From the NCBI GenBank assembly GCA_035362715.1, contig DAOSDU010000012.1:1-51205 (forward strand): a DNA stretch of 51,205 bases, in the 5' to 3' direction. Source of the DNA: Methanofastidiosum sp. GTDB lineage: Archaea > Methanobacteriota_B > Thermococci > Methanofastidiosales > Methanofastidiosaceae. Positions 32,257-41,491 of this stretch are shown here, piece after piece. Position 1 is the first letter of the stretch, and every line of letters begins with the position of its first letter. A model generated the notes under the pieces. The model saw only the letters and a list, made by a program, of their open reading frames with translations, did no database searches and was not told where the DNA came from. The position numbers and the translations under genes are program-made.

Positions 32257-33275
32257 TTGTTATAATGAAAGCAAAGGCCGAGGAGGAGGATGTTAATAGA
32301 GTTATAGCTACAATCCAGTCGCTTGGCCTTAGAACGCAGTTGAATTTAGGTGCGGAAAGAATGGTAGTTGCCGTAATAGGCGACATTAGTAAGATTGGAG
32401 AAGACAACTTCTTCCGGATCAGGGCAATGAAAGGTGTAGAAAACACAGTATTTGTTTCAAAGCCTTACAAATTAGTTTCAAAAGACTTCAAAAAAGAGCA
32501 GACAATAATAGATGTAGGTGGAGTAAAGATAGGCGGAAAGAAAATCGTTGTATTTGCAGGACCATGTTCAGTTGAGAACAGAGAACAGATAATGGAAGTC
32601 GCTGAGAAGATAAAGAAAGCAGGTGCAAGCATGATAAGGGGCGGAGCATTCAAACCACGTACATCTCCCAAAGATTTCCAGGGGCTTGGAGAAGAAGGAT
32701 TAAAATTATTGTACGAAGCAAAAGAAGAAACTGGGCTTCCAATTGTAACTGAAATTATGGATGCTAGAGATGTAAGTCTTTTGTCTGACTATGCTGACGT
32801 TCTCCAGGTAGGAACTAGAAACATGCAGAATTACACATTATTAAAAGAGCTCGGAAAATGTGACAAGCCTGTTCTTCTAAAAAGGGGAATGTGGGCAACA
32901 ATGGCAGAATTTCTTGGGGCCGCAGAGTACATAATGAACGGGGGAAATGAAAACGTTATATTGTGTGAGCGAGGTATCAGGACTTTCTCTGATTACTCTA
33001 GAAATACTCTTGATCTTAGTATCATTCCAGCCATAAAAGATGAGAGCCATCTACCTATAATATCGGATCCAAGTCATGGTACTGGTAGGAGGAGTTTAGT
33101 CTTGCCCATGGCTAAAGCATCAGTTGCCTGTGGTGCAGATGGATTATTGATAGAAACACATCCTGACCCAGATAGGGCAATTAGTGATGCGGATCAAACT
33201 ATTTCCTTGAGTGCTTTTTCAAAACTCATGGAGGATTTAAAACAGATAGCAAAAGCAGTTGGGAGGGAAATATAA
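32253..33275 (+). CDS. 3-deoxy-7-phosphoheptulonate (DAHP) synthase, paralog 1
   Basis: A 340-residue class I-beta DAHP synthase, first enzyme of the shikimate pathway. Residues 1-70 form a ferredoxin-like regulatory domain similar to that which mediates Tyr/Phe inhibition in Thermotoga. The barrel shows AGPCSVEN, RGGAFKPRTSPKDFQGLG, TRNMQNY, KRGMWATMAEFLGAAEYI, CERGIRTF, SDPSHGTGRR and the metal-ligand region DGLLIETHPDPD. It is translated from an ATGA overlap with the mutase. Confidence 0.95.
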   Translation: MIVIMKAKAEEEDVNRVIATIQSLGLRTQLNLGAERMVVAVIGDISKIGEDNFFRIRAMKGVENTVFVSKPYKLVSKDFKKEQTIIDVGGVKIGGKKIVVFAGPCSVENREQIMEVAEKIKKAGASMIRGGAFKPRTSPKDFQGLGEEGLKLLYEAKEETGLPIVTEIMDARDVSLLSDYADVLQVGTRNMQNYTLLKELGKCDKPVLLKRGMWATMAEFLGAAEYIMNGGNENVILCERGIRTFSDYSRNTLDLSIIPAIKDESHLPIISDPSHGTGRRSLVLPMAKASVACGADGLLIETHPDPDRAISDADQTISLSAFSKLMEDLKQIAKAVGREI

Positions 33276-34298
33276 ATGATAATAGTAATGAAGATGGGCG
33301 CAGAAGAAAGCCAAGTTCAAGAGACCATCAAAAAAATAAAAGATCTTGGTTTCAATACTCACCTATCACAGGGAGAGAATAGAACTATAATTGGTGTAAT
33401 CGGAGATGTGTCTTCGATAGATGAAAGCGATGTTGAAAGATTAAGGGCGACACCTTACATAGAGGAAGTTGTAAGGGTGTCAAAGCCTTACAAATTAGTC
33501 TCTAGAGCATTTAACAAAGAGAATACTGTCATTAAGATAAACGGCACCGAGATAGGCGGTAAAAAGATTGTCGTAATGGCAGGGCCATGCACTGTAGAAA
33601 GCGAGGATCAGATTATTAATATCGCAAGAGAGGTAAAAAGCTCAGGGGCTACTATCCTAAGAGGTGGTGCATTCAAGCCACGTACAGCGCCTAAAGACTT
33701 CCAAGGTCTTGGAGAAAAAGGCCTGAAATTTTTATTAGAAGCAAAAGAAGAAACTGGGCTTCCAATATGTACTGAAGTAATGGACACAAGGGATGTAAAT
33801 CTTGTAGCCGAATATGCAGATATACTACAAGTTGGAACTAGAAATATGCAGAACTACGCTTTATTAAAAGAGCTCGGAAAATGTGACAAGCCTGTTCTTC
33901 TAAAGAGAGGAATGTGGGCCACACTAAAAGAATTTCTTTCAGCTGCAGAATACATTCTTGCAGGCGGAAATGAGAAGGTCATGTTGTGCGAAAGAGGCAT
34001 CAGGACATTTTCAGATTTCACAAGAAATACATTGGATCTAAGCATAGTTCCAGTATTGAAGGCTGAAAGCCATTTGCCTGTAATAGTTGACCCAAGTCAC
34101 GGCACGGGGAGAAGAGATATTGTAAAACCCATGGCACTTGCTGCAATTGCATGCGGCGCGGACGGTGTCACCGTTGAAGCACACACCGATCCAGAGAAAG
34201 CTATAAGTGATGCAGATCAGACAATAAGCACTGCTGACCTTCATGCATTGATGGGCGAAATAAAATATATATCTAGAATGTTTGGACGGGAAATATAG
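33276..34298 (+). CDS. 3-deoxy-7-phosphoheptulonate (DAHP) synthase, paralog 2
   Basis: A second 340-residue DAHP synthase directly after the first, its ATG immediately following the first's TAA. The two proteins have the same length and domain order and look about 60% identical by eye: the barrel is strongly conserved (RGGAFKPRTAPKDFQGLG, CERGIRTFSDF, DPSHGTGRR), while the N-terminal regulatory domain is more divergent. Differential feedback, one inhibited by Phe and the other by Tyr, is a reasonable inference. All active-site blocks appear intact in both. Confidence 0.95.
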   Translation: MIIVMKMGAEESQVQETIKKIKDLGFNTHLSQGENRTIIGVIGDVSSIDESDVERLRATPYIEEVVRVSKPYKLVSRAFNKENTVIKINGTEIGGKKIVVMAGPCTVESEDQIINIAREVKSSGATILRGGAFKPRTAPKDFQGLGEKGLKFLLEAKEETGLPICTEVMDTRDVNLVAEYADILQVGTRNMQNYALLKELGKCDKPVLLKRGMWATLKEFLSAAEYILAGGNEKVMLCERGIRTFSDFTRNTLDLSIVPVLKAESHLPVIVDPSHGTGRRDIVKPMALAAIACGADGVTVEAHTDPEKAISDADQTISTADLHALMGEIKYISRMFGREI

Positions 34299-34299
34299 A

Positions 34300-35397
34300 A
34301 TGAACAACCCAGAAACTGAAATAATCAAGGTATCCGCTGGAAGAAGCCATTATGAGATAGCTGTTGGCAGGAATATCCTCCAAAATGCGTTTGAAGAGAT
34401 ATTTCAAGAATACAAAGGCCATAAAATTGTCGTAATAACTGACTCAAACGTAGAAAGGATATATGGGAATAAAATCCTTCAAAAACTCAGTAATAAAGAT
34501 CGAGTTTTTATTCTATCTTTCAATGCAGGTGAAGAATCAAAAAATAGGAAAACAAAAGAGGAGCTTGAAGATAGGCTATTTGAACTTGGATTTGGTAGAG
34601 ATACTTTGATTATTGCTTTAGGGGGAGGAGTCACTGGAGACCTTGTAGGTTTTATAGCTGCCACGTACATGAGGGGAGTTCCTTTCATACAGATACCAAC
34701 AACGCTTCTATCTCAAGTTGATAGTAGCATAGGTGGTAAAGTGGGGATAGACCACCCCTCAGGAAAAAATCTTATTGGATCCTTTTATCCCCCGAAGAAG
34801 GTTTATATTGATTTAGATCTTCTTAATACTCTTCCAAATGAAGAAATAGTAAATGGTATTGCTGAAATAGTCAAAGCTGCAATTATCAAAGATGGAAAAT
34901 TTTTCACATACCTAGAATCAAATATTGATATGGTAGTTAAACTTGAAAAAGAATTTATTGATAATGCGATTATCTCATCCCTGAAAATTAAGGCTAGTAT
35001 AGTGCAAAAAGATGAGAAAGAATCCGGCCTTAGAAAGATTTTAAATTTTGGGCACACAATTGGTCACTCTATCGAAATCCTTTCAGATTTTGAAATACCT
35101 CATGGGAGGGCAGTTGGCATCGGGATGGCAATTGAAACATTGATTTCTGAAAAAATTGGAATCCTGAAATCAGAAGATAAGGAGAAGATATTCCAACTTC
35201 TCAAAAAATCAAGACTTCTTGACATATCTTTCAAAGCACATCCTGATGAAATAATAAAGAAAACTATTTTGGACAAAAAAACTAGAGAAGGGATAGTTGA
35301 ATATTCTTTGATAAAAGGGATAGGCAAAGCTGTTTATGGGATCAAAGTAGACGATGGGATTATTAGGGAATCTTTAGCGGAGGTAGGATTTTCTTGA
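34300..35397 (+). CDS. aroB: 3-dehydroquinate synthase AroB
   Basis: A 365-residue NAD- and zinc-dependent enzyme turning DAHP into 3-dehydroquinate. Family blocks: GEESKNRKTKEEL, GGGVTGDLVGFIAATYMRGV, PTTLLSQVDSSIGGKVGID, and the zinc ligand region LNFGHTIGHSIE. This is the bacterial/eukaryal AroB; many methanogens lack it and use an alternative route from aspartate semialdehyde. Presence together with DAHP synthases shows the classical route here. Start at ATG 34300, 1 base after the DAHP synthase 2 stop; a TTG at 34282 is rejected. Confidence 0.95.
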   Translation: MNNPETEIIKVSAGRSHYEIAVGRNILQNAFEEIFQEYKGHKIVVITDSNVERIYGNKILQKLSNKDRVFILSFNAGEESKNRKTKEELEDRLFELGFGRDTLIIALGGGVTGDLVGFIAATYMRGVPFIQIPTTLLSQVDSSIGGKVGIDHPSGKNLIGSFYPPKKVYIDLDLLNTLPNEEIVNGIAEIVKAAIIKDGKFFTYLESNIDMVVKLEKEFIDNAIISSLKIKASIVQKDEKESGLRKILNFGHTIGHSIEILSDFEIPHGRAVGIGMAIETLISEKIGILKSEDKEKIFQLLKKSRLLDISFKAHPDEIIKKTILDKKTREGIVEYSLIKGIGKAVYGIKVDDGIIRESLAEVGFS

Positions 35398-36899
35398 TCA
35401 CTGCTTCTATTATGCCGTCATCGCAAAAAGAATCAATTACTCTTTTAGAAAAGGCATTGGATAAAGGTGAGCTAGCCGAGATAAGAATAGATTTAATTAC
35501 CGATTTAAATCTTTTAGAAATCAGCAATAAATTCGACAAAAAAAGAATTATAGTCACCAACAGAAAAAAAGACGAAGGCGGCTCATTTGAAGGAAGCGAA
35601 TCTGAGAGAATTTCTTCCCTAATAGAAGCATTAAAGATTGGATTTGGATTTATCGATATAGAGTCATCTTCAATTGATTCATTGCACAATCTAATCTTAA
35701 AAAAAAGAGAATATAACTCAAAGACAAATATAATTATTTCTTACCACAACTTTGAAGAAACACCACAAAACTTGAAAGAAATATTGTGGCATATGGAAAA
35801 TCAAGGACATGATATAATTAAGATAGCTGCATATGCTAAAGATATTTCTGACAATCTAACAATAAAAGATCTTTTATCTTCCAGATCCAGTCAAAGCAAA
35901 AAAGTTATTTCTTTTCTCATGGGCGAGAAAGGCGAGATAAGCAGAATACTATGTAACTCTTGGGGAAGTTACACTTCTTATGCACCATTAAAGGGAGTGG
36001 GAAAAACAGCCCCGGGACAGATACCGATAGAGGTTCTAAATGATGTATACAGAGTTAACTCTATTAATGGTAATTTTGATATTTATGGCCTTATTGGAAA
36101 TCCTGTTAAGGAAAGTATAGGGTATTACGTTCATAACAAATTATTTTCTTACTATAATATGGATGCAGTTTATCTGAACTTTTTGGTAGATGACTTAGAT
36201 AGGTTCATGGGTTCATTTAAGGGCCAATTCAAAGGACTTTGTGTCACAATGCCTTTCAAGGAAAAAATTATTCCCTACCTAAATAGAATAGACCCTATGG
36301 CACAAAAAATAGGTGCGATTAACACAATAAAGAAAAACAATGAAGGGCTATTTGGAACAAATACAGATTGGATAGGGGCTGTTTACTCAATTGAAAAATT
36401 GACTTCAATAAATAATAAAAAAGTATTAATCCTTGGTGCAGGGGGGGCTGGTAAAGCAATTGCATTTGGTATAAAAAATAGGCAGGGCGAAGTAATAATA
36501 TCAAACAGAAATAAAAAGAAGGCCATAGAACTTTCAAGGAATATAGGAGTTGAAACAGTATTGTGGGAAGATAGAAATGACGCTGAATTTGATATTTTAG
36601 TCAACGCCACAAAAATTGGGATGAAGCCGGAAGAAAATAATTGTCCAATGGAAGATTCATTTTTTACTAAAGACTTATCGGGCATTACAGTTTTTGATGC
36701 TGTTTACAGCCCAATTGAGACTAGGTTATTGATGAGGTCAAGGGAGCAAGGGGCAAAGATTGCAAATGGATTGGATATGTATATGGGTCAGGCCATGGCC
36801 CAATTTGAACTCTGGACTGGGATAAAGCCATCTTATGAGAAGATGGAGAAATTTTCTAGAGAAGCTTTAGAGATTAGGAGTGGACACAATGAAAATTAA
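35394..36899 (+). CDS. aroDE: fused 3-dehydroquinate dehydratase (type I) / shikimate dehydrogenase
   Basis: A 501-residue fusion. Residues 1-215 are type I dehydratase: SYHNFEETP gives the active-site His, and the Schiff-base Lys is in IIKIAAYAKD; the following SFLMGEKGEISR replaces the usual MGxxGxxSR. Residues about 222-500 are shikimate dehydrogenase: VTMPFKEK catalytic Lys, GTNTDWIGA, GAGGAGKAIAFG Rossmann loop and NGLDMYMGQAMAQFELWTG. The shikimate-site motif, usually HSxSP, reads ESIGY here. Start TTG 35394, with an ATGA-like overlap with aroB. Confidence 0.93.
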   Translation: MITASIMPSSQKESITLLEKALDKGELAEIRIDLITDLNLLEISNKFDKKRIIVTNRKKDEGGSFEGSESERISSLIEALKIGFGFIDIESSSIDSLHNLILKKREYNSKTNIIISYHNFEETPQNLKEILWHMENQGHDIIKIAAYAKDISDNLTIKDLLSSRSSQSKKVISFLMGEKGEISRILCNSWGSYTSYAPLKGVGKTAPGQIPIEVLNDVYRVNSINGNFDIYGLIGNPVKESIGYYVHNKLFSYYNMDAVYLNFLVDDLDRFMGSFKGQFKGLCVTMPFKEKIIPYLNRIDPMAQKIGAINTIKKNNEGLFGTNTDWIGAVYSIEKLTSINNKKVLILGAGGAGKAIAFGIKNRQGEVIISNRNKKKAIELSRNIGVETVLWEDRNDAEFDILVNATKIGMKPEENNCPMEDSFFTKDLSGITVFDAVYSPIETRLLMRSREQGAKIANGLDMYMGQAMAQFELWTGIKPSYEKMEKFSREALEIRSGHNEN

Positions 36900-38169
36900 A
36901 GAAATTAAATCCATCCATTCCAATATTGATGTTAAAATAAAAGCCCCGCCTTCAAAAAGTTACACACACAGGGCTCTCTTTGCATCTGCACTAGCAGAGG
37001 GAAGATCAAAGATTATCGATCCACTTATCTCAGATGATACTAACTATACTATTACATGCTTAATGCAACTTGGAATAAAAATAAAAGAGAAGCCAAATAA
37101 CGAGGGGCTTATTTTTGTTATAGAAGGAAGCGGGGGCAATCTAAAAGAACCTACTAACCCGCTTTATATTGGAAATTCTGGGACGACCCTTAGATTTCTT
37201 ATGGCAATATCTTCACTTGTAAATGGGGTTGTTACCATTGATGGCGATGAGGAAGTAAAAAAGAGACCTGTGAAAGGACTTGAAGATTCTCTCATGAAAC
37301 TTGGCATTGTTATTGATTCAAACAGTGGATGTCCGCCTGTTAGAATCACTTCAAATGGAAATATTGGGGGGGAAACAGTACTTGAATCAAGAGAGAGCAG
37401 TCAGTACCTAAGCGCTTTACTCATGGCATCACCATACGCACGTCCTTCTATGAAGATCAAGGTAAATGGTCAAGTTCCATCGAGCCCTTATGTTGAGATG
37501 ACCCTAGACGTAATGGAGAAATTTGGAGTTCGAGTTCAAAGAAAAGAATTTTCAGAATTTTTTATTTCTCCCTCGAAATACACAGGTCAGGAGTATATAG
37601 TTGAAGGAGATTTTTCAAATAGTTCTTACTTTATGGCTGTTGCAGCTATCAGCGGCGGTAAGGTAAAAATTGAGAATCTAAATAAGAACTCCAAACAGGC
37701 CGATAAGGTATTTGTTGATATACTTGAAAAGATGGGTTGTGAAGTTTCTTGGTCCGATAATTCATTGGTATTAAATGGTGGAGACCTCAAGGGGATAGAT
37801 ATTGATATGAAAAAATCTCCTGATATTGTCCCAACACTAGCCGTTGTTTCTGCTTTTGCAAAAGAACCAACAAAAATATATAATATTGAAACATTGAGAT
37901 TTAAAGAAACAGATCGATTGAGTGCAGTTGCTAACGAGCTTTCAAAGATTGGATGCAAAATTGAAGAAGGGAGGGACTATATGATAATAATCCCAGATAA
38001 GTTAAATGGGGCTGAAATTGAAACCTATAAAGATCATCGTATGGCAATGTCATTTGCAGTCGCTGGTCTTTTTATCGAAGGAATAAAAATCCTCGATCCA
38101 GATTGCGTCTCAAAATCATATCCACGCTTCTGGGAGGATTTTTCAAAATTATATGGGGGCCTTAATTGA
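36889..38169 (+). CDS. aroA: 5-enolpyruvylshikimate-3-phosphate synthase AroA
   Basis: A 426-residue EPSP synthase. Visible: KAPPSKSYTHRALFASALAEG (phosphate/shikimate site), YIGNSGTTLRFLMAI with PEP-binding segment, GDEEVKKRPVKGLEDSL, SSQYLSALLMA, ETDRLSAVANEL and YKDHRMAMSFAVAGL. Start at ATG 36889, well spaced from AGGAG, overlaps aroDE by 11 bases. An upstream GTG at 36880 is less likely because it overlaps the Shine-Dalgarno. Confidence 0.96.
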   Translation: MKIKEIKSIHSNIDVKIKAPPSKSYTHRALFASALAEGRSKIIDPLISDDTNYTITCLMQLGIKIKEKPNNEGLIFVIEGSGGNLKEPTNPLYIGNSGTTLRFLMAISSLVNGVVTIDGDEEVKKRPVKGLEDSLMKLGIVIDSNSGCPPVRITSNGNIGGETVLESRESSQYLSALLMASPYARPSMKIKVNGQVPSSPYVEMTLDVMEKFGVRVQRKEFSEFFISPSKYTGQEYIVEGDFSNSSYFMAVAAISGGKVKIENLNKNSKQADKVFVDILEKMGCEVSWSDNSLVLNGGDLKGIDIDMKKSPDIVPTLAVVSAFAKEPTKIYNIETLRFKETDRLSAVANELSKIGCKIEEGRDYMIIIPDKLNGAEIETYKDHRMAMSFAVAGLFIEGIKILDPDCVSKSYPRFWEDFSKLYGGLN

Positions 38170-38678
38170 ACATAACCCTCTTCGGACTAAGGTGTGTCGG
38201 TAAGACTACAGTTGGCCTTAGATTATCAGACATCACAGATCGGATATTTTTTGATACAGACTCTATAATAGAAAAAAGAGAGTCAAGAAGAATCCCGGAG
38301 ATTATCCATGAAAAGGACTGGGATTATTTCAGAACAAAAGAGAAAGAAGTCATTAAAGATGTATCAAAAGAGAATAATGCTGTTATCTCCTTAGGGGGTG
38401 GAGCGCTTATGGACAAAGAGAATGTCGAATCACTTAAGGACTCACTCTTTATTTTACTAAAGGCAGATATTCAAACAATGAGGAGCAGGATGGAAAGAGA
38501 TTCTCCAAGACCTTCCCTTACAAATCAGGATTCACAGAATGAAATAGAGGTAATAATGGCGGAAAGGATGCCAGTATATGAAGAAATAGCAGATATAATT
38601 ATAGATACAGATGGATTAAGTACATACGAGGTCTGCGATAAAATCTTATTAGAGCTTGAGAAAAGGAGATTGATGTAA
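38166..38678 (+). CDS. aroK: shikimate kinase, bacterial AroK type
   Basis: A 170-residue P-loop NMP-kinase-fold shikimate kinase. Walker A is GLRCVGKTT (residues 7-15), the shikimate-binding Asp is in FFDTDSIIE, an Arg in DYFRTKEKEV, the SLGGGAL loop follows, and RDSPRPSL is the LID region. Most archaea use an unrelated GHMP-superfamily shikimate kinase, so this bacterial form suggests transfer or retention with the whole operon. TTG start, overlapping aroA by 4 bases; its last base is the first of aroC ATG. Confidence 0.93.
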   Translation: MNITLFGLRCVGKTTVGLRLSDITDRIFFDTDSIIEKRESRRIPEIIHEKDWDYFRTKEKEVIKDVSKENNAVISLGGGALMDKENVESLKDSLFILLKADIQTMRSRMERDSPRPSLTNQDSQNEIEVIMAERMPVYEEIADIIIDTDGLSTYEVCDKILLELEKRRLM

Positions 38679-39760
38679 TGGGAGGAAATACTTACGGGAG
38701 ATTTTTTAGAATTACAACCTGGGGCGAGTCGCATGGCAGAGCATTGGGTGTCGTTATAGATGGGTGTCCACCAGGAATTGTTCTTAGTGAAGAGGAAATT
38801 AATAAAGAGCTGAATTTAAGAAAGCCGAAAAGCGATGACCTTTCTACATCAAGAAAGGAAGATGACAGGTGTGAGATTTTATCTGGAGTGTTCGAGGGAA
38901 AGACACTTGGGACCCCTATTTCGATTATTATTACCAATAAAGATGTTGACTCTTCTTCATATGAAAAAATAAAAGGTGTATTCCGGCCAGGGCATGCCGA
39001 TTATACCTACTTCAAGAAATACGGATTGTATGACCACAGAGGCGGTGGAAGAGCCTCTGGCAGGGAGACCGTTGCTAGAGTTGCAGCAGGGGCAGTTGCA
39101 AGAAAAGTTTTGGAAAAAGAGATCAAAGGATTTGAGTTATTTTCATTTACGAAGGATATCGGCGGTAAGGGAATATCTGGCATTGATCACAACTCTCTAA
39201 AAAGAGAGGAGATAGTAAAAGATAGATTATGGTGTCCTGATAAAAGAATCTCTGAACAAATGGCCCAACAAATTGTCAATGCAAAATCTCAAGGTGAGTC
39301 TGTTGGTGGGATTGTCGAGATAGTTGTTAAAAATATTCCTATGGGATTGGGAGAGCCAGTATTTGATAAACTTGAAGCTGATTTAGGAAAAGGGCTCTTA
39401 TCCATTGGTGCAGTCAAAGGAGTAGAATTTGGCGGAGGATTTAATCTTTCCAATTTATTCGGTTCTGAAAGTAATGACCAAATGAATAAAAGTGGTTTTG
39501 TGACAAATAGGGCCGGAGGTATTGTAGGGGGTATATCCAATGGAGAAAATGTTATTATTCGGATTGCAGTAAAACCGATACCTTCAATTTCTAAAGAACA
39601 AAAAACAATTGATACAAAAGGAAATGAAAAGATAATCAAAATTGAGGGGAGGCATGACCCCTGCGCCATTCCAAGAATAAATCCGGTATGTGAATCAATG
39701 GTCGCCATTACAATTTTAGACCATCTACTTATGCAGAAGTCTATAGGGGGAATAAAGTGA
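38678..39760 (+). CDS. aroC: chorismate synthase AroC
   Basis: A 360-residue FMN-dependent enzyme that makes chorismate from EPSP. Standard blocks: RITTWGESHGRALGVVIDGCPPG, SGVFEGKTLGTPISI, RPGHADYTYFKKYG, DHRGGGRASGRETVARVAAG and the C-terminal GRHDPCAIPR. Normal length. The start shares one base with the aroK stop. GTG of tyrA overlaps its stop by 4 bases. Confidence 0.97.
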   Translation: MGGNTYGRFFRITTWGESHGRALGVVIDGCPPGIVLSEEEINKELNLRKPKSDDLSTSRKEDDRCEILSGVFEGKTLGTPISIIITNKDVDSSSYEKIKGVFRPGHADYTYFKKYGLYDHRGGGRASGRETVARVAAGAVARKVLEKEIKGFELFSFTKDIGGKGISGIDHNSLKREEIVKDRLWCPDKRISEQMAQQIVNAKSQGESVGGIVEIVVKNIPMGLGEPVFDKLEADLGKGLLSIGAVKGVEFGGGFNLSNLFGSESNDQMNKSGFVTNRAGGIVGGISNGENVIIRIAVKPIPSISKEQKTIDTKGNEKIIKIEGRHDPCAIPRINPVCESMVAITILDHLLMQKSIGGIK

Positions 39761-40587
39761 CAGTAGTTGGAATAATTGGTGGCACGGGAAAACTCGGGAG
39801 TCTATTCAAAAAATTCTTTGAAGAGGAAGGATTTGAAGTACTTGTTTCATCTAGATCCACATCACTTTCCAAAGAAGAGCTTATCCGAAAAAGCGATATC
39901 GTAATCGTATCAGTTCCTATTGAATCCACCATAGCAGTAATAAGAGAAATAGTTCCTTTCATGGGAGAAGGAAAACTCCTGATGGACCTAACATCGCTTA
40001 AGGTAGGGCCAATAGATGAAATGTTAAAATCTAAGGCAGATGTTTTAGGAACTCACCCCCTGTTTGCACCATCTATAGGTGATATATCTGGTCAGACTAT
40101 TATATTGTGCCCTCAAAGAATATCCAATAAAGATCTCTACCAAAAGATTAATTCCACACTTTCTAAAAGAGGGGCAAACATTGTTGAGATGCCTCCAGAA
40201 ACACATGACAGGATGATGGCCGTGATCCAGGGATTAACCCACTTTTCTGCAATAGTTCTTTGCCATTCTCTAAAAGATTTAAATTTTGACATAAAAAAAA
40301 GCCTTGAATGTACAAGCCCTGTGTATAGATTGACTCTAGATATGGCAGGTAGAATCTTAAATCAAGAGCCTGAGTTGTATGCAGACATATCTCTTTTAAA
40401 TCCAAAAACACCTGAAATACTGTCACAGTACATCCAGTCAGCTGAGACGTTATTTAAGAAAATTGAAACAAAAGACCGAGATGGATTTATAAAATTCTTC
40501 GAAGAAGCTTCAGAATACCTAGGAGATTTCACGGAAAAGGCTGAAAAGGAGAGCAATATATTAATCAAAAGGATGGCGAGAGAATGA
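39757..40587 (+). CDS. tyrA: prephenate dehydrogenase TyrA
   Basis: A 276-residue NAD(P)-dependent prephenate dehydrogenase. Rossmann loop GIIGGTGKLGSLFKKFF at the N-terminus; VIVSVPIEST, and LMDLTSLKVGPIDEM; the catalytic His lies in VLGTHPLFAPSIG and the second in ETHDRMMAVIQGLTHFSA. It makes 4-hydroxyphenylpyruvate for tyrosine. GTG start within the aroC end. No ACT domain at the C-terminus, so feedback control, if any, must be elsewhere. Confidence 0.93.
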   Translation: MTVVGIIGGTGKLGSLFKKFFEEEGFEVLVSSRSTSLSKEELIRKSDIVIVSVPIESTIAVIREIVPFMGEGKLLMDLTSLKVGPIDEMLKSKADVLGTHPLFAPSIGDISGQTIILCPQRISNKDLYQKINSTLSKRGANIVEMPPETHDRMMAVIQGLTHFSAIVLCHSLKDLNFDIKKSLECTSPVYRLTLDMAGRILNQEPELYADISLLNPKTPEILSQYIQSAETLFKKIETKDRDGFIKFFEEASEYLGDFTEKAEKESNILIKRMARE

Positions 40588-41390
40588 AGGTATCTACATT
40601 AGGGCCAAAGGGCACTTTTAGCCATGAAACGTCTTTGTTACTTGGTGCAGATGACATATTATTCAAACGAAGTATATGGGAAGTATTCAACGCAGTTGAG
40701 AAAAGTGAATGTGAAGGTGGCGTTGTTCCAGTAGAAAATTCTCTTGTAGGTGGCGTATCACAAACTCTTGACAGCCTCATTGAATTCAATCTAAAGATCA
40801 ATAAAGAATACCTTCTACCTATCCACCATAATCTTGCCTGCTGGGGAGAACTAGAAGATATAGAGGTATTGTATTCCCATAATCTTACCCTATCTCAGTG
40901 TGAAAAGTTTGTCAGAAACTATCTGCCAAAAGTTGAAGTCCATGAAACATCTTCAAATGCAATCTCAGCAGTTGAACTTTCAAATAGAAAAGATAAGAGG
41001 TATGCAGCGCTCGTGTCTGAATTTGCCGCTGATTTATACAAGCTAAAATTATTAAAAAAAGATGTTCAGGATGAAAAACTCAACTTCACAAGGTTCTTTG
41101 TTGTTGGAAATCAAAGTGCTTTGCCAACTGGCAAGGACAGAACGAGCATAGTAGTGTCTCCAAGTGTTAATAGGCCTGGAGTTTTGTATTCTGTTATAAA
41201 ACCTTTTTACGATGCAGGAATAGATCTCACTAAAATCGAATCAAGACCTTCTAAGAAGAGAATGGGCGAATATATATTTTTTATTGATTTCAAAGGCCAT
41301 ACAAAAGATAAGAAGATAAATCTGACATTAAAGGAACTATCCTCGATATTCTCTGTAAAAGTTTTGGGGTCTTATCCAAGGGCATATTAG
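40584..41390 (+). CDS. pheA: prephenate dehydratase PheA with ACT domain
   Basis: A 268-residue prephenate dehydratase, producing phenylpyruvate. Catalytic domain residues 1-175: TLGPKGTFSHET, VPVENSLVGGV and the TRFFVVGN motif (Thr catalytic). An ACT domain follows (about 185-265), including GVLYSVIKPFYDAGIDLTKIESRPSKK, with the ESRP motif that binds phenylalanine for feedback inhibition. It is the last gene of the aromatic operon and overlaps tyrA by an ATGA. Confidence 0.96.
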   Translation: MKVSTLGPKGTFSHETSLLLGADDILFKRSIWEVFNAVEKSECEGGVVPVENSLVGGVSQTLDSLIEFNLKINKEYLLPIHHNLACWGELEDIEVLYSHNLTLSQCEKFVRNYLPKVEVHETSSNAISAVELSNRKDKRYAALVSEFAADLYKLKLLKKDVQDEKLNFTRFFVVGNQSALPTGKDRTSIVVSPSVNRPGVLYSVIKPFYDAGIDLTKIESRPSKKRMGEYIFFIDFKGHTKDKKINLTLKELSSIFSVKVLGSYPRAY

Positions 41391-41491
41391 TTTATTATTT
41401 TTTATATTAATTAAGAAATCCGCAACTTCAACCTGAAAATTTTTAAGCATAATTTTTTGCCTAATTACAAATACAGCAAAGGAAGATTATT

